This document shows, one piece after another, positions 7,869 to 17,054 of a stretch of 64,000 bases of DNA. Source of the stretch: Halalkalicoccus tibetensis (GTDB taxonomy: Archaea > Halobacteriota > Halobacteria > Halobacteriales > Halalkalicoccaceae); the NCBI RefSeq assembly GCF_037996645.1, contig NZ_JBBMXV010000002.1, positions 186,001-250,000 of the forward strand. Reading direction: 5' to 3'. Position 1 is the first letter of the stretch. Each line of letters begins with the position of its first letter. Under the pieces are notes generated by a model. It was not told the DNA's origin. It saw only the letters and a list, made by a program, of their open reading frames with translations, and did no database searches. Made by a program: the position numbers and the translations under genes.

Positions 7869-9155
7869 TCAGGCGTCGAGCAGGTCCGAGACGGTGACGA
7901 CCTCGAGGTCGCGGGCCTCGATCTCGTCGAGCACCTCCGCGAAGGCCTCCTCGCTGACGTCGTCGAGGTCGCCGACGCCGTGGACCATCGTGACGACGAC
8001 CTGGTTGTAGTCGGCCGCCAGATCGAACAGCCGGGTCAGGTCCGAGGCGTCGTGGCCGTTGACCCGCGGGAGCATGTGGCCCTCAGCGGGCGGAGCAGCG
8101 CCGGGCTGGCCGCCGAAGATGAAGGAGGTCTCGTAGACCTCGCGGACGTCCTCGATCGATTCGGCGTCCATCCGGTTGTACGGCGCGAAGTAGTGGCGCG
8201 CGCCCTCCTCGTGGATCCGGTTCGCGATGTAGTTACGGGCGTTCTGGAGGTAGCGGACGCGGTCCTCGCTCGAGTCGAACCCGTCGGGCAGCGCGGTGTG
8301 TGGGTGCGCCGAGACGTCCCAGCCGGCGTCGCGCATCTCGCGACAGTGATCGAGGGTGAGCCGGTTGGGGCGGTGCAGCGAATCGGGAATGATCGCCGCG
8401 ACGCCCGGCCAGCCGCGCTCCTCGAGCATCGGCAGCGCGGTCGTATACTGGCTCTCGACGCTGTCGTCGAACGTCAGGACCACGTAGCCCTGGTCGCCGC
8501 TCTCGGTCGCGCGCATGTCGTCGACCCGGAAGCTGATCGAGCCCTCGGCACCCTGTCGAGGCTCGACCCAGATCCGCAGCTCCTGGATGTTTCCGAGGTT
8601 CGGCTCGCCGCGCTCGCCGGTCCAGCCGGCCTCGACGCGCATCCAGCCGTCGAACTCGGTGGGGATCGACCGGGCGCTAGTGAGCTGGTCGGACCGGCCG
8701 GGCGCGCGGGCCTCGAGGATCACGCGGGCGGGCAGGGGCGAGTCGACCTTCACGGCAAACGAGAGGTGCTGGCCCTCGATGTCGAGGCCGTCCTGGAAGA
8801 CGCGGAAGGCGCCGGCCTGGTCCTCCTCGTCGCTCTCGACGAGCATCGAGTGGTCGCCGACGAGTGCGTCGTCGCTCTCCTCGACGGTCGTGTGGTCGTC
8901 GTCCATCGGGTGCCAGTCGAGCTCCTCGAAGTCGTCGACCAGATCGCCTGACGCGATCGCAGGGGCGGTGACGTCCGCCTCCTCGTAGTCGTCCTCGACG
9001 TCGGTCCCGTCGTCGTTGCCGTTGTCAGTGTCGTCGCCGTCGTCGTTGTCGTCGTCGTCCCCGTTTCCGAAGTCGAGCGAGCCCGTGCAGCCTGCGAGTG
9101 CGGCCGAGCCCAGTCCGACGGTCGCCAGGAATGCTCTGCGGTGTTGCTTGGTCAT
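7869..9155 (-). CDS. Tat-exported lipoprotein polysaccharide deacetylase
   Basis: A 428-residue secreted protein. The N-terminus has a twin-arginine HRRAFL motif (6-7 are the arginines) and a lipobox LAGC with C23, so it should be folded in the cytosol, exported by Tat and lipid-anchored. A 30-residue Asp/Asn linker follows. Residues about 60-215 look like a beta-sandwich carbohydrate-binding module. The NodB deacetylase begins near 225 with VVLTFDDS, where the Asp pair is catalytic/metal-binding, and contains SAHPHT (near 282). It probably acts on surface or extracellular polysaccharide; the substrate is unknown. A CTATACATA box lies about 28-36 bases upstream. Confidence 0.86.
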   Translation of the reverse strand: MTKQHRRAFLATVGLGSAALAGCTGSLDFGNGDDDDNDDGDDTDNGNDDGTDVEDDYEEADVTAPAIASGDLVDDFEELDWHPMDDDHTTVEESDDALVGDHSMLVESDEEDQAGAFRVFQDGLDIEGQHLSFAVKVDSPLPARVILEARAPGRSDQLTSARSIPTEFDGWMRVEAGWTGERGEPNLGNIQELRIWVEPRQGAEGSISFRVDDMRATESGDQGYVVLTFDDSVESQYTTALPMLEERGWPGVAAIIPDSLHRPNRLTLDHCREMRDAGWDVSAHPHTALPDGFDSSEDRVRYLQNARNYIANRIHEEGARHYFAPYNRMDAESIEDVREVYETSFIFGGQPGAAPPAEGHMLPRVNGHDASDLTRLFDLAADYNQVVVTMVHGVGDLDDVSEEAFAEVLDEIEARDLEVVTVSDLLDA

Positions 9156-9265
9156 GTCGTCGATAGATCTGTACGGTTCAGTTATGTATAGTTAATTAGG
9201 TGTTAAACGGCCGAATTATGTCCGAGCGGGCGGGTATTGAATACGGATCGGACGCGAGTGAATCC

Positions 9266-10450
9266 ATGTCCGAGACAGTGATCCCGTTTCTCCGGGCGAA
9301 CGGGCGGGTGCTCCTGGTCCGGCGGGGGACGGCCGACGGGGAGTGGGACGTTCCAGTACGAAATGGAGAGGAGGGGTTCGAGGGGACGGCCCGGGAGCTC
9401 GCCCGCGAGTGGCTCCCCGACGGGGAAGCGACCCTCGTGCGTGCCGGCGACCCGGTGGAGGTCGACGATCGACGACTCCACCCGTTCCTGTTCGACTGCG
9501 AGCCGAACGGAGTGGGGAAGAGGGCGGACTGGGTCCACCCGACGGCGCTCCGTCACGACGGACCGCCCGGCCGCTGGCAAGCCTATAGGGCGGTCTCGCC
9601 GTCGGTCGGGAGCGTCCGCGACGATCGGACTCATGGCTCGGCGTATCTCTCGATCCGGGCGCTGGAGGTGCTTCGCGACCGGGCGGCCCAGGGGGCCGAC
9701 CCGCCGGCGCTGGTCGAGCGCGCGACCGACCTGCTGGAGGCCCGTCCGAGCATGGCGGCGCTCGGAAACCGGGTCAATCGGGCGATGTTCGAGGCCGGCG
9801 GATCGAAAGGTGCCGCCGCCCTCGAGGACGCGGCGAAGGCGGGGATCGACCGCGCGGCCGGGGCCGACCGGCGGGCCGCCGAGCGCGCCGCGGAACTGAT
9901 CGAGGGGATCGTGCTGACGCTCTCGCGCTCGGGGACGGTCCGCGGGGCGCTGTCGGCGGGCGAGCCCGACCGGATCGTGGTCCTCGAGTCGCGGCCGGAC
10001 CGCGAGGGGGCCGACGTGGCCGAGGAGCTCGCCGGGTCGCTCGACGTGACGGTCACCCTCGACGCCGCCGTCTCGCACGTCATGCCAGAGGTCGATCACG
10101 TTCTCGTGGGTGCGGACACCGTCCTCGCCGACGGGAGCGTGATCAACAAGGTCGGCACGCGGACGACCGCGGTCGTCGCCGCCCGCGAGGGGGTGCCGGT
10201 CCACGCCGTGGCCGCCGTCGACAAGGTCAGCCCGTCGGAGTCGCCGATACTGGAATCGGTCGACCGCGGGGCCCTCACGGACGACGATCGGGTGGGGGTC
10301 GACTGCCCGCTGTTCGACCGCACGCCGCCGGAACTCGTGGCCGGCGTGATCACCGAGGAGGGGGTACTGGATGCCGACGGGATCGAAGCGGCGGCGTCCG
10401 ATCACGAACGCCGCTCGCGGTGGAAAGGGTCAAACGGCTCGACGGGGTAG
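9266..10450 (+). CDS. degenerate Nudix domain fused to eIF-2B alpha-like / ribose-1,5-bisphosphate isomerase-like domain
   Basis: A two-domain protein of about 394 residues. Residues 1-130 are Nudix-like (VLLVRRG start), but the Nudix box is degenerate: RELAREWLP lacks the paired glutamates and the final glycine, so hydrolysis is doubtful. Residues 150-390 are an eIF-2B alpha/beta/delta-like domain, the fold shared with methylthioribose-1-phosphate and ribose-1,5-bisphosphate isomerases; VGADTVLADGSVINKVGT (near 284-301) is diagnostic. In haloarchaea this family can serve the pentose bisphosphate route of nucleoside breakdown. An in-frame ATG at 9218 exists, but the codons between use ATT and AGT, rare here, so 9266 is preferred. 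Confidence 0.8.
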   Translation: MSETVIPFLRANGRVLLVRRGTADGEWDVPVRNGEEGFEGTARELAREWLPDGEATLVRAGDPVEVDDRRLHPFLFDCEPNGVGKRADWVHPTALRHDGPPGRWQAYRAVSPSVGSVRDDRTHGSAYLSIRALEVLRDRAAQGADPPALVERATDLLEARPSMAALGNRVNRAMFEAGGSKGAAALEDAAKAGIDRAAGADRRAAERAAELIEGIVLTLSRSGTVRGALSAGEPDRIVVLESRPDREGADVAEELAGSLDVTVTLDAAVSHVMPEVDHVLVGADTVLADGSVINKVGTRTTAVVAAREGVPVHAVAAVDKVSPSESPILESVDRGALTDDDRVGVDCPLFDRTPPELVAGVITEEGVLDADGIEAAASDHERRSRWKGSNGSTG

Positions 10451-10563
10451 GAAAAGCGACGGCAGTGACGAGGGTTACCCCAACCGAGCCCCGTGTGACG
10501 AGGGATTCACCCGAGCCGTCACGTTCTCGCAAGCTTCAACCCCCCCGTGCGTGAGTCCCAACC

Positions 10564-11487
10564 ATGCAGATCGATCGGCTCGGCATTCACGACTCGGTGA
10601 GCGCCGTCTTCCCGCCCGAGCAGCTCCGCGACGCGCTGTCCGGGACGGGCCCGGACGTCGGGATCGTCGACGACCAAAGCGCGCGCGAGTGCGACGGGGT
10701 CGTCACGTTCGCCCACGAGGAGGAGTTCCTCGACTGTGACTGGATCCACTCGATCCAGGCGGGCTACGACCGGTTCCCGCTCGACGAGCTGGAAAATCGG
10801 GGGGTCGTCCTCACCAACAGCACCGGGATCCACGGCGACAGCGTCGGCGAGACGGTGGCGGGCTACATGCTCATGCTCGCGCGCCGGCTCGGCCAGTACG
10901 CCCGCCAGCAGGAGCGAACGGAGTGGGATCGTCCCGCGTGGGACGTGCCGTTCACCCTCGCGGGCGAGTCGGTCTGCGTGGTGGGCCTCGGCACCCTCGG
11001 ACGCGGGATCGCCGAGCGGGCGAACGCGCTGGGAATGGAGGTCACGGGAGTCCGCCGCAGCGGCGAGCCCGTCGAGGGCGTCGATCGGGTCTACGCGAGC
11101 GGTGATCTCCACGAGGCGATCGCGGGGCCGACCTTCGTCGCGCTCGCGACCCCGCTGACCGAGGAGACGCGGGGGCTGATCGGCGAGGCGGAGCTGGCGG
11201 CGATGGACGAGGGGAGCCACCTGATCAACGTCGCTCGCGGAGGCGTCGTCGATCAGGAGGCGCTCATCTCGGCGCTCGATGAGGAGGGGATCCGCGGCGC
11301 GGCGCTCGACGTCTTCGCCGAGGAACCTCTGCCGGAGGGCTCGCCGCTCTGGACGATGGAGGATGTGCTCGTCACGCCCCACGCGGCGGCCTACACGCGC
11401 GGCTACTACGAGTCGATCGCCGGGCTCGTTCAAACGAACCTCGAGCGGGTCGGGGCGGACGAGCCCTTCGAGAACCGGGTCGTCTGA
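10564..11487 (+). CDS. D-2-hydroxyacid dehydrogenase
   Basis: A 307-residue NAD(P)-dependent D-2-hydroxyacid dehydrogenase. The Rossmann motif GLGTLGRGI is near residue 141. The catalytic Arg lies in NVARGG (near 222-227), the Glu in EEPLP (near 257) and the His in TPHAAAY (near 272-278). The substrate-side segment SIQAGYDRFPL lies near residue 65. Homologues reduce 2-ketoacids of varied size. Nothing in the neighbourhood fixes the substrate; sulfolactate or lactate are only possibilities. It has its own 113-base upstream gap. Confidence 0.9.
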   Translation: MQIDRLGIHDSVSAVFPPEQLRDALSGTGPDVGIVDDQSARECDGVVTFAHEEEFLDCDWIHSIQAGYDRFPLDELENRGVVLTNSTGIHGDSVGETVAGYMLMLARRLGQYARQQERTEWDRPAWDVPFTLAGESVCVVGLGTLGRGIAERANALGMEVTGVRRSGEPVEGVDRVYASGDLHEAIAGPTFVALATPLTEETRGLIGEAELAAMDEGSHLINVARGGVVDQEALISALDEEGIRGAALDVFAEEPLPEGSPLWTMEDVLVTPHAAAYTRGYYESIAGLVQTNLERVGADEPFENRVV

Positions 11488-11490
11488 GCC

Positions 11491-11796
11491 CTACGAACCG
11501 CCCGCGAGGCCCCATTCCTCGTCGTCGAGGCGCTCCTCGGCGAGCGTCTCCTGGTCGCCGAGCACCCGCACGAGGAACCCCCCGTCGTCGCGCTCGACCT
11601 GCAGGTCGAGGGTCATCACGTCGGCGGTGAACTCCGACTCGTAGGTGGCGGGGTCGTCGACCTCCTCGGCGGTGACGCCGTGATCCTCGTAGCCGACCCA
11701 GGTCGAGGCGTCGATCGTCCCGTCCTCGTTGTAGACGTCGACGTCGAGCCCGTCGCCGGTCTCGCTCTCGGCGACCGTCAGCGTGTAGCTCTCCAT
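11491..11796 (-). CDS. conserved small acidic haloarchaeal protein
   Basis: A 101-residue acidic protein with no recognised domain. The N-terminal half alternates hydrophobic and polar residues (ESYTLTVAES, GLDVDVYNED), which suggests a beta-rich fold. There is no signal or membrane segment. A second ATG two codons upstream (11802) is possible. It lies convergent to the dehydrogenase gene (3 bases apart) and downstream of engB on the same strand. Confidence 0.65.
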   Translation of the reverse strand: MESYTLTVAESETGDGLDVDVYNEDGTIDASTWVGYEDHGVTAEEVDDPATYESEFTADVMTLDLQVERDDGGFLVRVLGDQETLAEERLDDEEWGLAGGS

Positions 11797-11853
11797 GACC
11801 ATGGGCCTTCATGACGCCGTCGTCCGGAAGTGGGTTGAGCCTGCTGTCGCAAG

Positions 11854-12474
11854 TCAGACGACGAACCCGAGAAGATCGTCGCGGTTCTGCTCGCGGAGGT
11901 GCTCGGCGAGGGCCTCCCGCAGGGGGTCGAGCTGGTCGCGTTTGGCCGAGATCGGCGCGATCGTATCGCGCCACTGCTGCCAGGGCCCCGGGAGGCCCAG
12001 GCGGTCACAGAGCGCGTCCAGCCGTTCGTCGCGGTCGTCGACCTTGTCCATCTTGTTGACCGCGACCACCGTGGGGATCCCTACCTCGCGCAGGAAGCCG
12101 AACATCTCGACGTCGTGGGGGATCTCGCCACGGGACTCGTGGCGGTCGATGATGTCGACGGCGGCCTTCCCGTCGACGACGAGCACGCCGGCGCGGATCT
12201 CCTCGCTGTGGTCCTCGATATACCGGACGATGTCGGTCTTGATCGTCTCCCGTGCGTCCTCGTCGACGCCCTCCATGAACCCGAAGCCCGGCAGGTCGGT
12301 GAAGACGAAGTCCTGGCCCGCCCAGTCGTAGTGGTTGGGCGATCGGGTCACGCCGGGCTTCTGTCCCGTGGTGAAGTCGTGGCCGGTGAACGCCCGCATC
12401 AGCGTCGACTTGCCGACGTTCGACCGGCCGACGAAGACGATCTCGCTGTCCCGGTCGGGTCGCCCCTCGAACAT
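11854..12474 (-). CDS. engB: GTP-binding protein EngB/YihA family
   Basis: A 206-residue small GTPase of the TrmE-Era-EngA-YihA superfamily, in bacteria needed for large-subunit ribosome assembly. The G1 motif GRSNVGKST (near 16-24), G3 DLPGFG (near 62) and G4 NKMD (near 139-142) are intact. The ATG at 12474 (MFEGRPDRD) begins right before the first strand; upstream codons in frame are not typical. The role in archaeal ribosome assembly is inferred from the bacterial family. Confidence 0.9.
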   Translation of the reverse strand: MFEGRPDRDSEIVFVGRSNVGKSTLMRAFTGHDFTTGQKPGVTRSPNHYDWAGQDFVFTDLPGFGFMEGVDEDARETIKTDIVRYIEDHSEEIRAGVLVVDGKAAVDIIDRHESRGEIPHDVEMFGFLREVGIPTVVAVNKMDKVDDRDERLDALCDRLGLPGPWQQWRDTIAPISAKRDQLDPLREALAEHLREQNRDDLLGFVV

Positions 12475-12575
12475 GGTTCGGGTAGCCGGCGGGGACGGGT
12501 CATCCTGTCGGTTACGCGTGCCCGGCGCATCCGACCTTCCGAGGGTTATTTGCACACGCCGGGTAAACCGGTGGT

Positions 12576-13898
12576 GTGCGCCTGGTACAAGTCACGATCC
12601 CGGCCGGCAAGCGCGAGGCCGTTCTGGGGGCGCTCGACGGGGAGGGGATCGACTACGTCGTGACCGACGAGACCAGCGGCCGCGAGTACACCGGCGTCGT
12701 CTACTTCCCGCTGCCCGACAACGCCGTCGAACCGGTGCTGGACATGCTCGAGGAACTGGGGCTCGAGGACCAGTCCTACACGGTCGTCGTCGACGCCAAC
12801 ACGGTGGTCTCCCGACAGTTCGACGACCTCGAGGAGAAGTACGCGACCGACGACACCGACGAGGAACGGATCTCCAGACAGGAGCTCCACGCCGAGGCGA
12901 GCGACATGACGCCGACGTTCCCGGTCTACGCGACGATGACGCTGATCAGCGCGGTCGTCGCGACCGCCGGGCTGTTGCTCGACTCGCCGGCGGTGGTGGT
13001 GGGATCGATGGTGATCGCGCCGCTGATCGGGCCGGCCCTGGCCGCAAGCGTCGGCACCGTCACCGACGACGACGAGCTGTTCTGGACGGGGGTCAAGTAC
13101 CAGGCGCTCGGCCTCGGGCTCGCGATCGCGGGGGCGGCGGTCTTCGCCTGGCTACTGAAGACCGCACAGATCGTCCCCCCGGGCGTCGAGCTCGCGGCGA
13201 TCGACGAGATCAGCGAGCGCTTCACGCCCGACCTCCTCCTGTTGGCGGTCGCGCTCGGGGCCGGCGTCGCCGGCGTGCTCGCGCTCTCGACGGGGATCTC
13301 GGTCGCGATCGTCGGCGTGATGATCGCCGCCGCCCTGATCCCGCCCGCCGCGGCCGCCGGGATCGCGATCGCCTGGGGGCTCGCCCTGCCGGCGATCGGC
13401 GCGACGGTGCTCGTGCTGGTCAACACCGTCTCGGTCAACCTCGCGGGGCTGGTGACGCTCTGGTACACCGGCTACCGACCGCGCCAGTGGTTCGAGACCG
13501 ACGCGGTCGAGCGCAAGCTCTTCCGTAACGTCGTCGTGTTCACGACGATCGTCCTCGTGCTGTCGGCGTTCCTCGGGGCCGTGACGGTCTCCTCGCATCA
13601 GGCCTCGACGCTCCAGCAGGGGATCGACGAGGACATCGAGACCACCCTCGAGCAGGCCGAGTACGACCACCTCACGCTGCTCGAGGTCGAGTCCGAGGTC
13701 GGCGACGAGACCGCGTACGAACAGGGCGCCATCGTCGACTTCACCCAGACGATCAGCCACGTGACGGTGACCGTCGGCTACGGAGCCGACGAGGGCGAAC
13801 GCGGAGCGCTCGCCGACGAACTCCACGAGCGGATCAACGAGCGTGCTGACGAGGAGGTATCGGTTCAGGTCCAATTCATCGAAATAGAGGAGCGATAG
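12576..13898 (+). CDS. DUF389 / TIGR00341 membrane protein, first of tandem pair
   Basis: A 440-residue membrane protein starting with GTG. Residues 1-90 form a ferredoxin-like cytosolic domain ([19 protein letters not shown]). About six transmembrane helices follow, containing the family core [18 protein letters not shown] (near 145-162) and [18 protein letters not shown] (near 248-265). A soluble C-terminal domain spans about 340-440. The family's transport or sensing function is unknown. A GGTTATTT box lies about 27 bases upstream, so the message is leaderless. The next gene is a diverged copy 50 bases downstream. Confidence 0.85.
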   Translation: MRLVQVTIPAGKREAVLGALDGEGIDYVVTDETSGREYTGVVYFPLPDNAVEPVLDMLEELGLEDQSYTVVVDANTVVSRQFDDLEEKYATDDTDEERISRQELHAEASDMTPTFPVYATMTLISAVVATAGLLLDSPAVVVGSMVIAPLIGPALAASVGTVTDDDELFWTGVKYQALGLGLAIAGAAVFAWLLKTAQIVPPGVELAAIDEISERFTPDLLLLAVALGAGVAGVLALSTGISVAIVGVMIAAALIPPAAAAGIAIAWGLALPAIGATVLVLVNTVSVNLAGLVTLWYTGYRPRQWFETDAVERKLFRNVVVFTTIVLVLSAFLGAVTVSSHQASTLQQGIDEDIETTLEQAEYDHLTLLEVESEVGDETAYEQGAIVDFTQTISHVTVTVGYGADEGERGALADELHERINERADEEVSVQVQFIEIEER

Positions 13899-13948
13899 CG
13901 GCCGCTGCCGGGGGCAGTCTTTTTCGGCCCCCCTTCGTAGGGGCTGAC

Positions 13949-15208
13949 GTGCGACTTGTCCGGATCCTCGTCGACGACGACGACCGCGAGTCGGTCGTCT
14001 CCGTGTTGCAAGGCAAGGACGTCGATTACGTCGTCAGCGGCGAGAGCGCCGACGGCGATGCGGCCCTCATCGAGTTCCCCCTGCCGACCGACGCCGTCGG
14101 CGACGTGCTGGGCTCGCTCGACGAGGCGGGCTACGAGGAGACGTATACGGTGATCAGCCAGGTCGAGAGCGCCCACACGCCCAACACCGAGACGCTGATG
14201 GACCGCTATGCCGACGACTTCGACCCGCTGACGCCGCGCGAGCTCAAATCGAAGGCCAGCGACATGAGCAACGACACCTGGTCGTTCCTCGCGCTCATGC
14301 TGCTCGCGGCGTGGATCGCCACCGCCGGGCTGTTGAGCGACTCGCCGGCGATCGTCGTCGGCTCGATGGTGATCGCGCCGATCGTCGGGCCCGCGCTCAC
14401 CGCGAGCGTGGGGGCGGTGCTCGGCGACCGTGAGATGCTCGCCGCGAGCATCCGCCTACAGGCGATGGGGCTCGTGGCGGCGGTCGCCGGCGCGGCCGCG
14501 CTGGCGGGGCTCGTCCGCTGGGGGCTGTTCGCCCAGCCCGAGCTCGCGCTCGGCTCGATCGAGCTGATCGGGGTCCGGGTCTCGCCGACGCTGCTCGCGC
14601 TGATCGCCGGCACCGCGGCGGGCGCGGCCGCGGCCTTCGGGCTCACGACCAAGGGCCCGATGTCGCTGATCGGCGTGATGATCGCCGCGGCGCTGATCCC
14701 GACGGCCGCGGCGACCGGGATCGCCGTCGCGTGGGCCGACCCCCTGATCGCCGCCGGCACGCTCGTCCTGCTGGTGATCACCCTCGTGGCGATCAACCTC
14801 TCGGGCACGGCCGTCCTGTTCGCGCTCGGCTACCGGCCCGACCGCGCGCTGACGGCGGGCTCGTGGCGCTCCGTTCGGGTCGTCGTCGCGGTCGTCCTGC
14901 TGCTCTCGGTGGTGGTGCTCGCCGGCGCCGCGACCGCGAGCCAAGTGAGCCACGAACGGACGGTCCACCAAGCCGTCCACGCCGAGCTCTCCGAACACGA
15001 GGACGTCGAGGCGATCGCCGTCCGGATGGAGTACGGCGACCTCTCGCCGTTCACCGGGCCCGAGACGGTGACGGTCGAGGCGACCCACGAGGGCGAGGGC
15101 GATCCGCCGGAGGACGTCGCCGACGGGATCGAGGAGCGCCTCGGCGACAGCAGCGACCGCGAGATCGAGGTCCGCGTGCAGTTCCAGGAGTACCAGACGG
15201 CCCGATAG
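13949..15208 (+). CDS. DUF389 / TIGR00341 membrane protein, second of tandem pair
   Basis: A 419-residue paralogue of the preceding gene, also GTG-initiated, with the same order: N-terminal ferredoxin-like domain, helices carrying [18 protein letters not shown] and [18 protein letters not shown], and a C-terminal soluble domain ending in VQFQEY. The two copies align along their full length but differ widely outside the core motifs, so the duplication is old. They may form a hetero-oligomer; this is inference from adjacency only. Confidence 0.85.
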   Translation: MRLVRILVDDDDRESVVSVLQGKDVDYVVSGESADGDAALIEFPLPTDAVGDVLGSLDEAGYEETYTVISQVESAHTPNTETLMDRYADDFDPLTPRELKSKASDMSNDTWSFLALMLLAAWIATAGLLSDSPAIVVGSMVIAPIVGPALTASVGAVLGDREMLAASIRLQAMGLVAAVAGAAALAGLVRWGLFAQPELALGSIELIGVRVSPTLLALIAGTAAGAAAAFGLTTKGPMSLIGVMIAAALIPTAAATGIAVAWADPLIAAGTLVLLVITLVAINLSGTAVLFALGYRPDRALTAGSWRSVRVVVAVVLLLSVVVLAGAATASQVSHERTVHQAVHAELSEHEDVEAIAVRMEYGDLSPFTGPETVTVEATHEGEGDPPEDVADGIEERLGDSSDREIEVRVQFQEYQTAR

Positions 15209-15280
15209 CCGTTCGTATCACTTGTTCCGACAAAGCCGTTTTTGACCGTTCGGAAGAAACAGGACCGACGGGATCCCACC

Positions 15281-16006
15281 ATGCAACAGAACCCATCGGC
15301 CGACCGGAAGGAGCGAATCGCGAACACCGTCACCGAGCTCGTCCGCGAGCCGCTCAAGGAGATCGTCAAGGAGGCCATCGAGGAGTCGGACCTCGAGGCC
15401 AGCGAACCACCGACTGACGGGTCGGAGAGCGAGGAGGACGGCGAGGAGACGGCGGAAAGCGAGAGCGGCGGCAGCGGCGGGAGCTTCCTCTGGCTGGTGT
15501 TCCTGCTGGGGGTGACGACGGCGCTCGCGTACGTCGCCAACCAACCCGAGTCAGTCGAGGAGCTCGCGAACGAGGCCGTCGATACGGTCTCCGGCGGGCC
15601 CGACGCGACCGCCGAGGAGCTCGCAAGCGAGGCCGGCGAACAGACGCGCGAGGTCGCGGACTCGACCGCGGAGCGGACCGACGACGCCGCGGCGGAGGCG
15701 ACCGACCGCACGGAGCTGCTCGCCGAGACGGCGGTGGGGGTCACGAGCACGGCGGCGAACGTAGTGAAGTCGGTCGCGGACCGTACCCAGGACACCGTCG
15801 AGGAGCGTGCCGAGGACGCGGTCGGGACCGCCGAGGAGCTCGACGACCGCGTCGAGGAGACGACCGGTCGACTGGAGGAGGAAGCCGACGAGGCTGCAGA
15901 GGAGGTCGAGCACGCCGGTGAGGAGCTCGACGAGCAAGTCGACGAGGCTGCCGAGGAGCTCGAGGACGAGGTCGGAGCGGACGACGAGGACGACGAAGAG
16001 GAGTAA
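15281..16006 (+). CDS. single-pass membrane protein with long acidic LEA-like helical tail
   Basis: A 241-residue protein of three parts: a charged N-terminal helix (RKERIANTVTELVREPLKEI), a Gly/Ser linker and one transmembrane helix near residues 67-84 (FLWLVFLLGVTTALAYVA), then about 150 residues of Ala/Glu/Asp/Thr-rich amphipathic helix with heptad or 11-residue-like periodicity (AEEL, VEER, AADEV-type units). The tail resembles apolipoprotein or late-embryogenesis-abundant helices and may lie on the membrane surface or form a coiled coil. No catalytic motif is seen. It follows the DUF389 pair by 72 bases in the same direction. Confidence 0.72.
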   Translation: MQQNPSADRKERIANTVTELVREPLKEIVKEAIEESDLEASEPPTDGSESEEDGEETAESESGGSGGSFLWLVFLLGVTTALAYVANQPESVEELANEAVDTVSGGPDATAEELASEAGEQTREVADSTAERTDDAAAEATDRTELLAETAVGVTSTAANVVKSVADRTQDTVEERAEDAVGTAEELDDRVEETTGRLEEEADEAAEEVEHAGEELDEQVDEAAEELEDEVGADDEDDEEE

Positions 16007-16015
16007 CCCGCCGCG

Positions 16016-16972
16016 CTATCCTTCGAAGGGCAGTTCGGGCTCGTAGCCGACGGCCTCGATCGCGCCGTCGACGAGCTCCTCGACGCCCTCCCCTTCCTCG
16101 ACGCTCAGATAGAAGTCAGCCTCGATGTCCCGCGAGCGGTCGGCCTTGCTACAGACGGTGAGCACCGGCACGTCGAACTGCGCCTCGACCGCATCCCGGA
16201 GCGTCAGCTGGGCCTCGAGCGGGTAGCCACAGGCCGCGCTGGCGTCGACGAAGACGAGCACGCAGTCGGCCAGATGGGTCAGCGCGCTCACGGCCTGGGA
16301 CTCGATCTCGTTTCGGTCCTCCGGCGGGCGATCGAGCAGCCCGGGCGTGTCGACGAGCTGGTAGCGGATGTGGTCGCGCGTGAGGTGACCGACGCCGATC
16401 CCCTTGGTCGTGAAGGGGTAGGTCGCCGTCTCGTGGCGGGCGTTCGTCACGTGGTTGACGAACGTCGACTTGCCGACGTTGGGGTAGCCCGCGACGACGA
16501 TCGCCGGCTCGTCGGGGTCGATGTCGGGGAGGTCCCGCAGCTGGTCGCGGGCCTCGCCGATCATCAGGAGGTCGTCCTCGACCTCCTCGACAACGTTTGC
16601 GAGGCGCGCGAACGCCTGCTTGCGGTGTTTTCGTGCGAGGTCGGCGTCGCCCCGGAGCTTGCTCTGGTACTCCCGGCCGATCTCCTTGGTCTTGCGGCTC
16701 GCCCACCCCACCTCCGAGAGGCTCTGTCTGAGCTCGTCGACGTCGACCAGCGCGTCGGCCAGCTCGTAGTAAAAGGGGTCGACCAGGTCGAAGTCGGGCC
16801 AGGAGGTGACGACGTTCTCCAGGTTGTCCGAGAGGATGTTCGACGCCGTCTGGAGCATCGACTGCTGGGCCTCCGCGCCGCTTTTGGCCCGCCCCGACCG
16901 GGCCGCCCGCGAGAACGCCTTGTCGATGAGTTCCTCCGATCTCGGGGTCGTCGGGAGGTCCTCGAAAATCAT
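16016..16972 (-). CDS. NOG1 family GTPase
   Basis: A 318-residue archaeal NOG1-like GTPase. The helical NOG1 N-terminal domain covers about 1-155 (MIFEDLPTTPRSEELIDKAF start). The GTPase domain has G1 GYPNVGKST (near 166-174), G3 DTPGLL (near 212) and G4 CSKAD (near 283). The eukaryotic protein acts in 60S subunit maturation; this form lacks the long C-terminal extension, as usual for archaea. A TTTTATA box 23-29 bases upstream of the ATG gives a leaderless start. Confidence 0.9.
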   Translation of the reverse strand: MIFEDLPTTPRSEELIDKAFSRAARSGRAKSGAEAQQSMLQTASNILSDNLENVVTSWPDFDLVDPFYYELADALVDVDELRQSLSEVGWASRKTKEIGREYQSKLRGDADLARKHRKQAFARLANVVEEVEDDLLMIGEARDQLRDLPDIDPDEPAIVVAGYPNVGKSTFVNHVTNARHETATYPFTTKGIGVGHLTRDHIRYQLVDTPGLLDRPPEDRNEIESQAVSALTHLADCVLVFVDASAACGYPLEAQLTLRDAVEAQFDVPVLTVCSKADRSRDIEADFYLSVEEGEGVEELVDGAIEAVGYEPELPFEG

Positions 16973-16994
16973 ACCGCTCGATACGCCCGCGCGC

Positions 16995-17032
16995 TATAAA
17001 AGGCCGTGCTTTGGCGTCGTCGCGTTTTTATC
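16995..17032. promoter_or_regulatory. divergent promoters of NOG1 and DUF5518 genes
   Basis: TATAAAA at 16995-17001 reads TTTTATA on the minus strand, 23-29 bases from the NOG1 start. TTTTTATC at 17025-17032 lies 23-30 bases before the ATG at 17055. The two boxes therefore assign one promoter to each of the divergent genes within 82 bases. Confidence 0.6.
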
Positions 17033-17054
17033 GTTCCCGATCCAACAGAAGGGT

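Noticed and set aside
8990-9070. GTC/GTT-rich tract as a possible repeat element
   Set aside because: It encodes the Asp/Asn linker of the lipoprotein deacetylase and is explained by its low-complexity coding.
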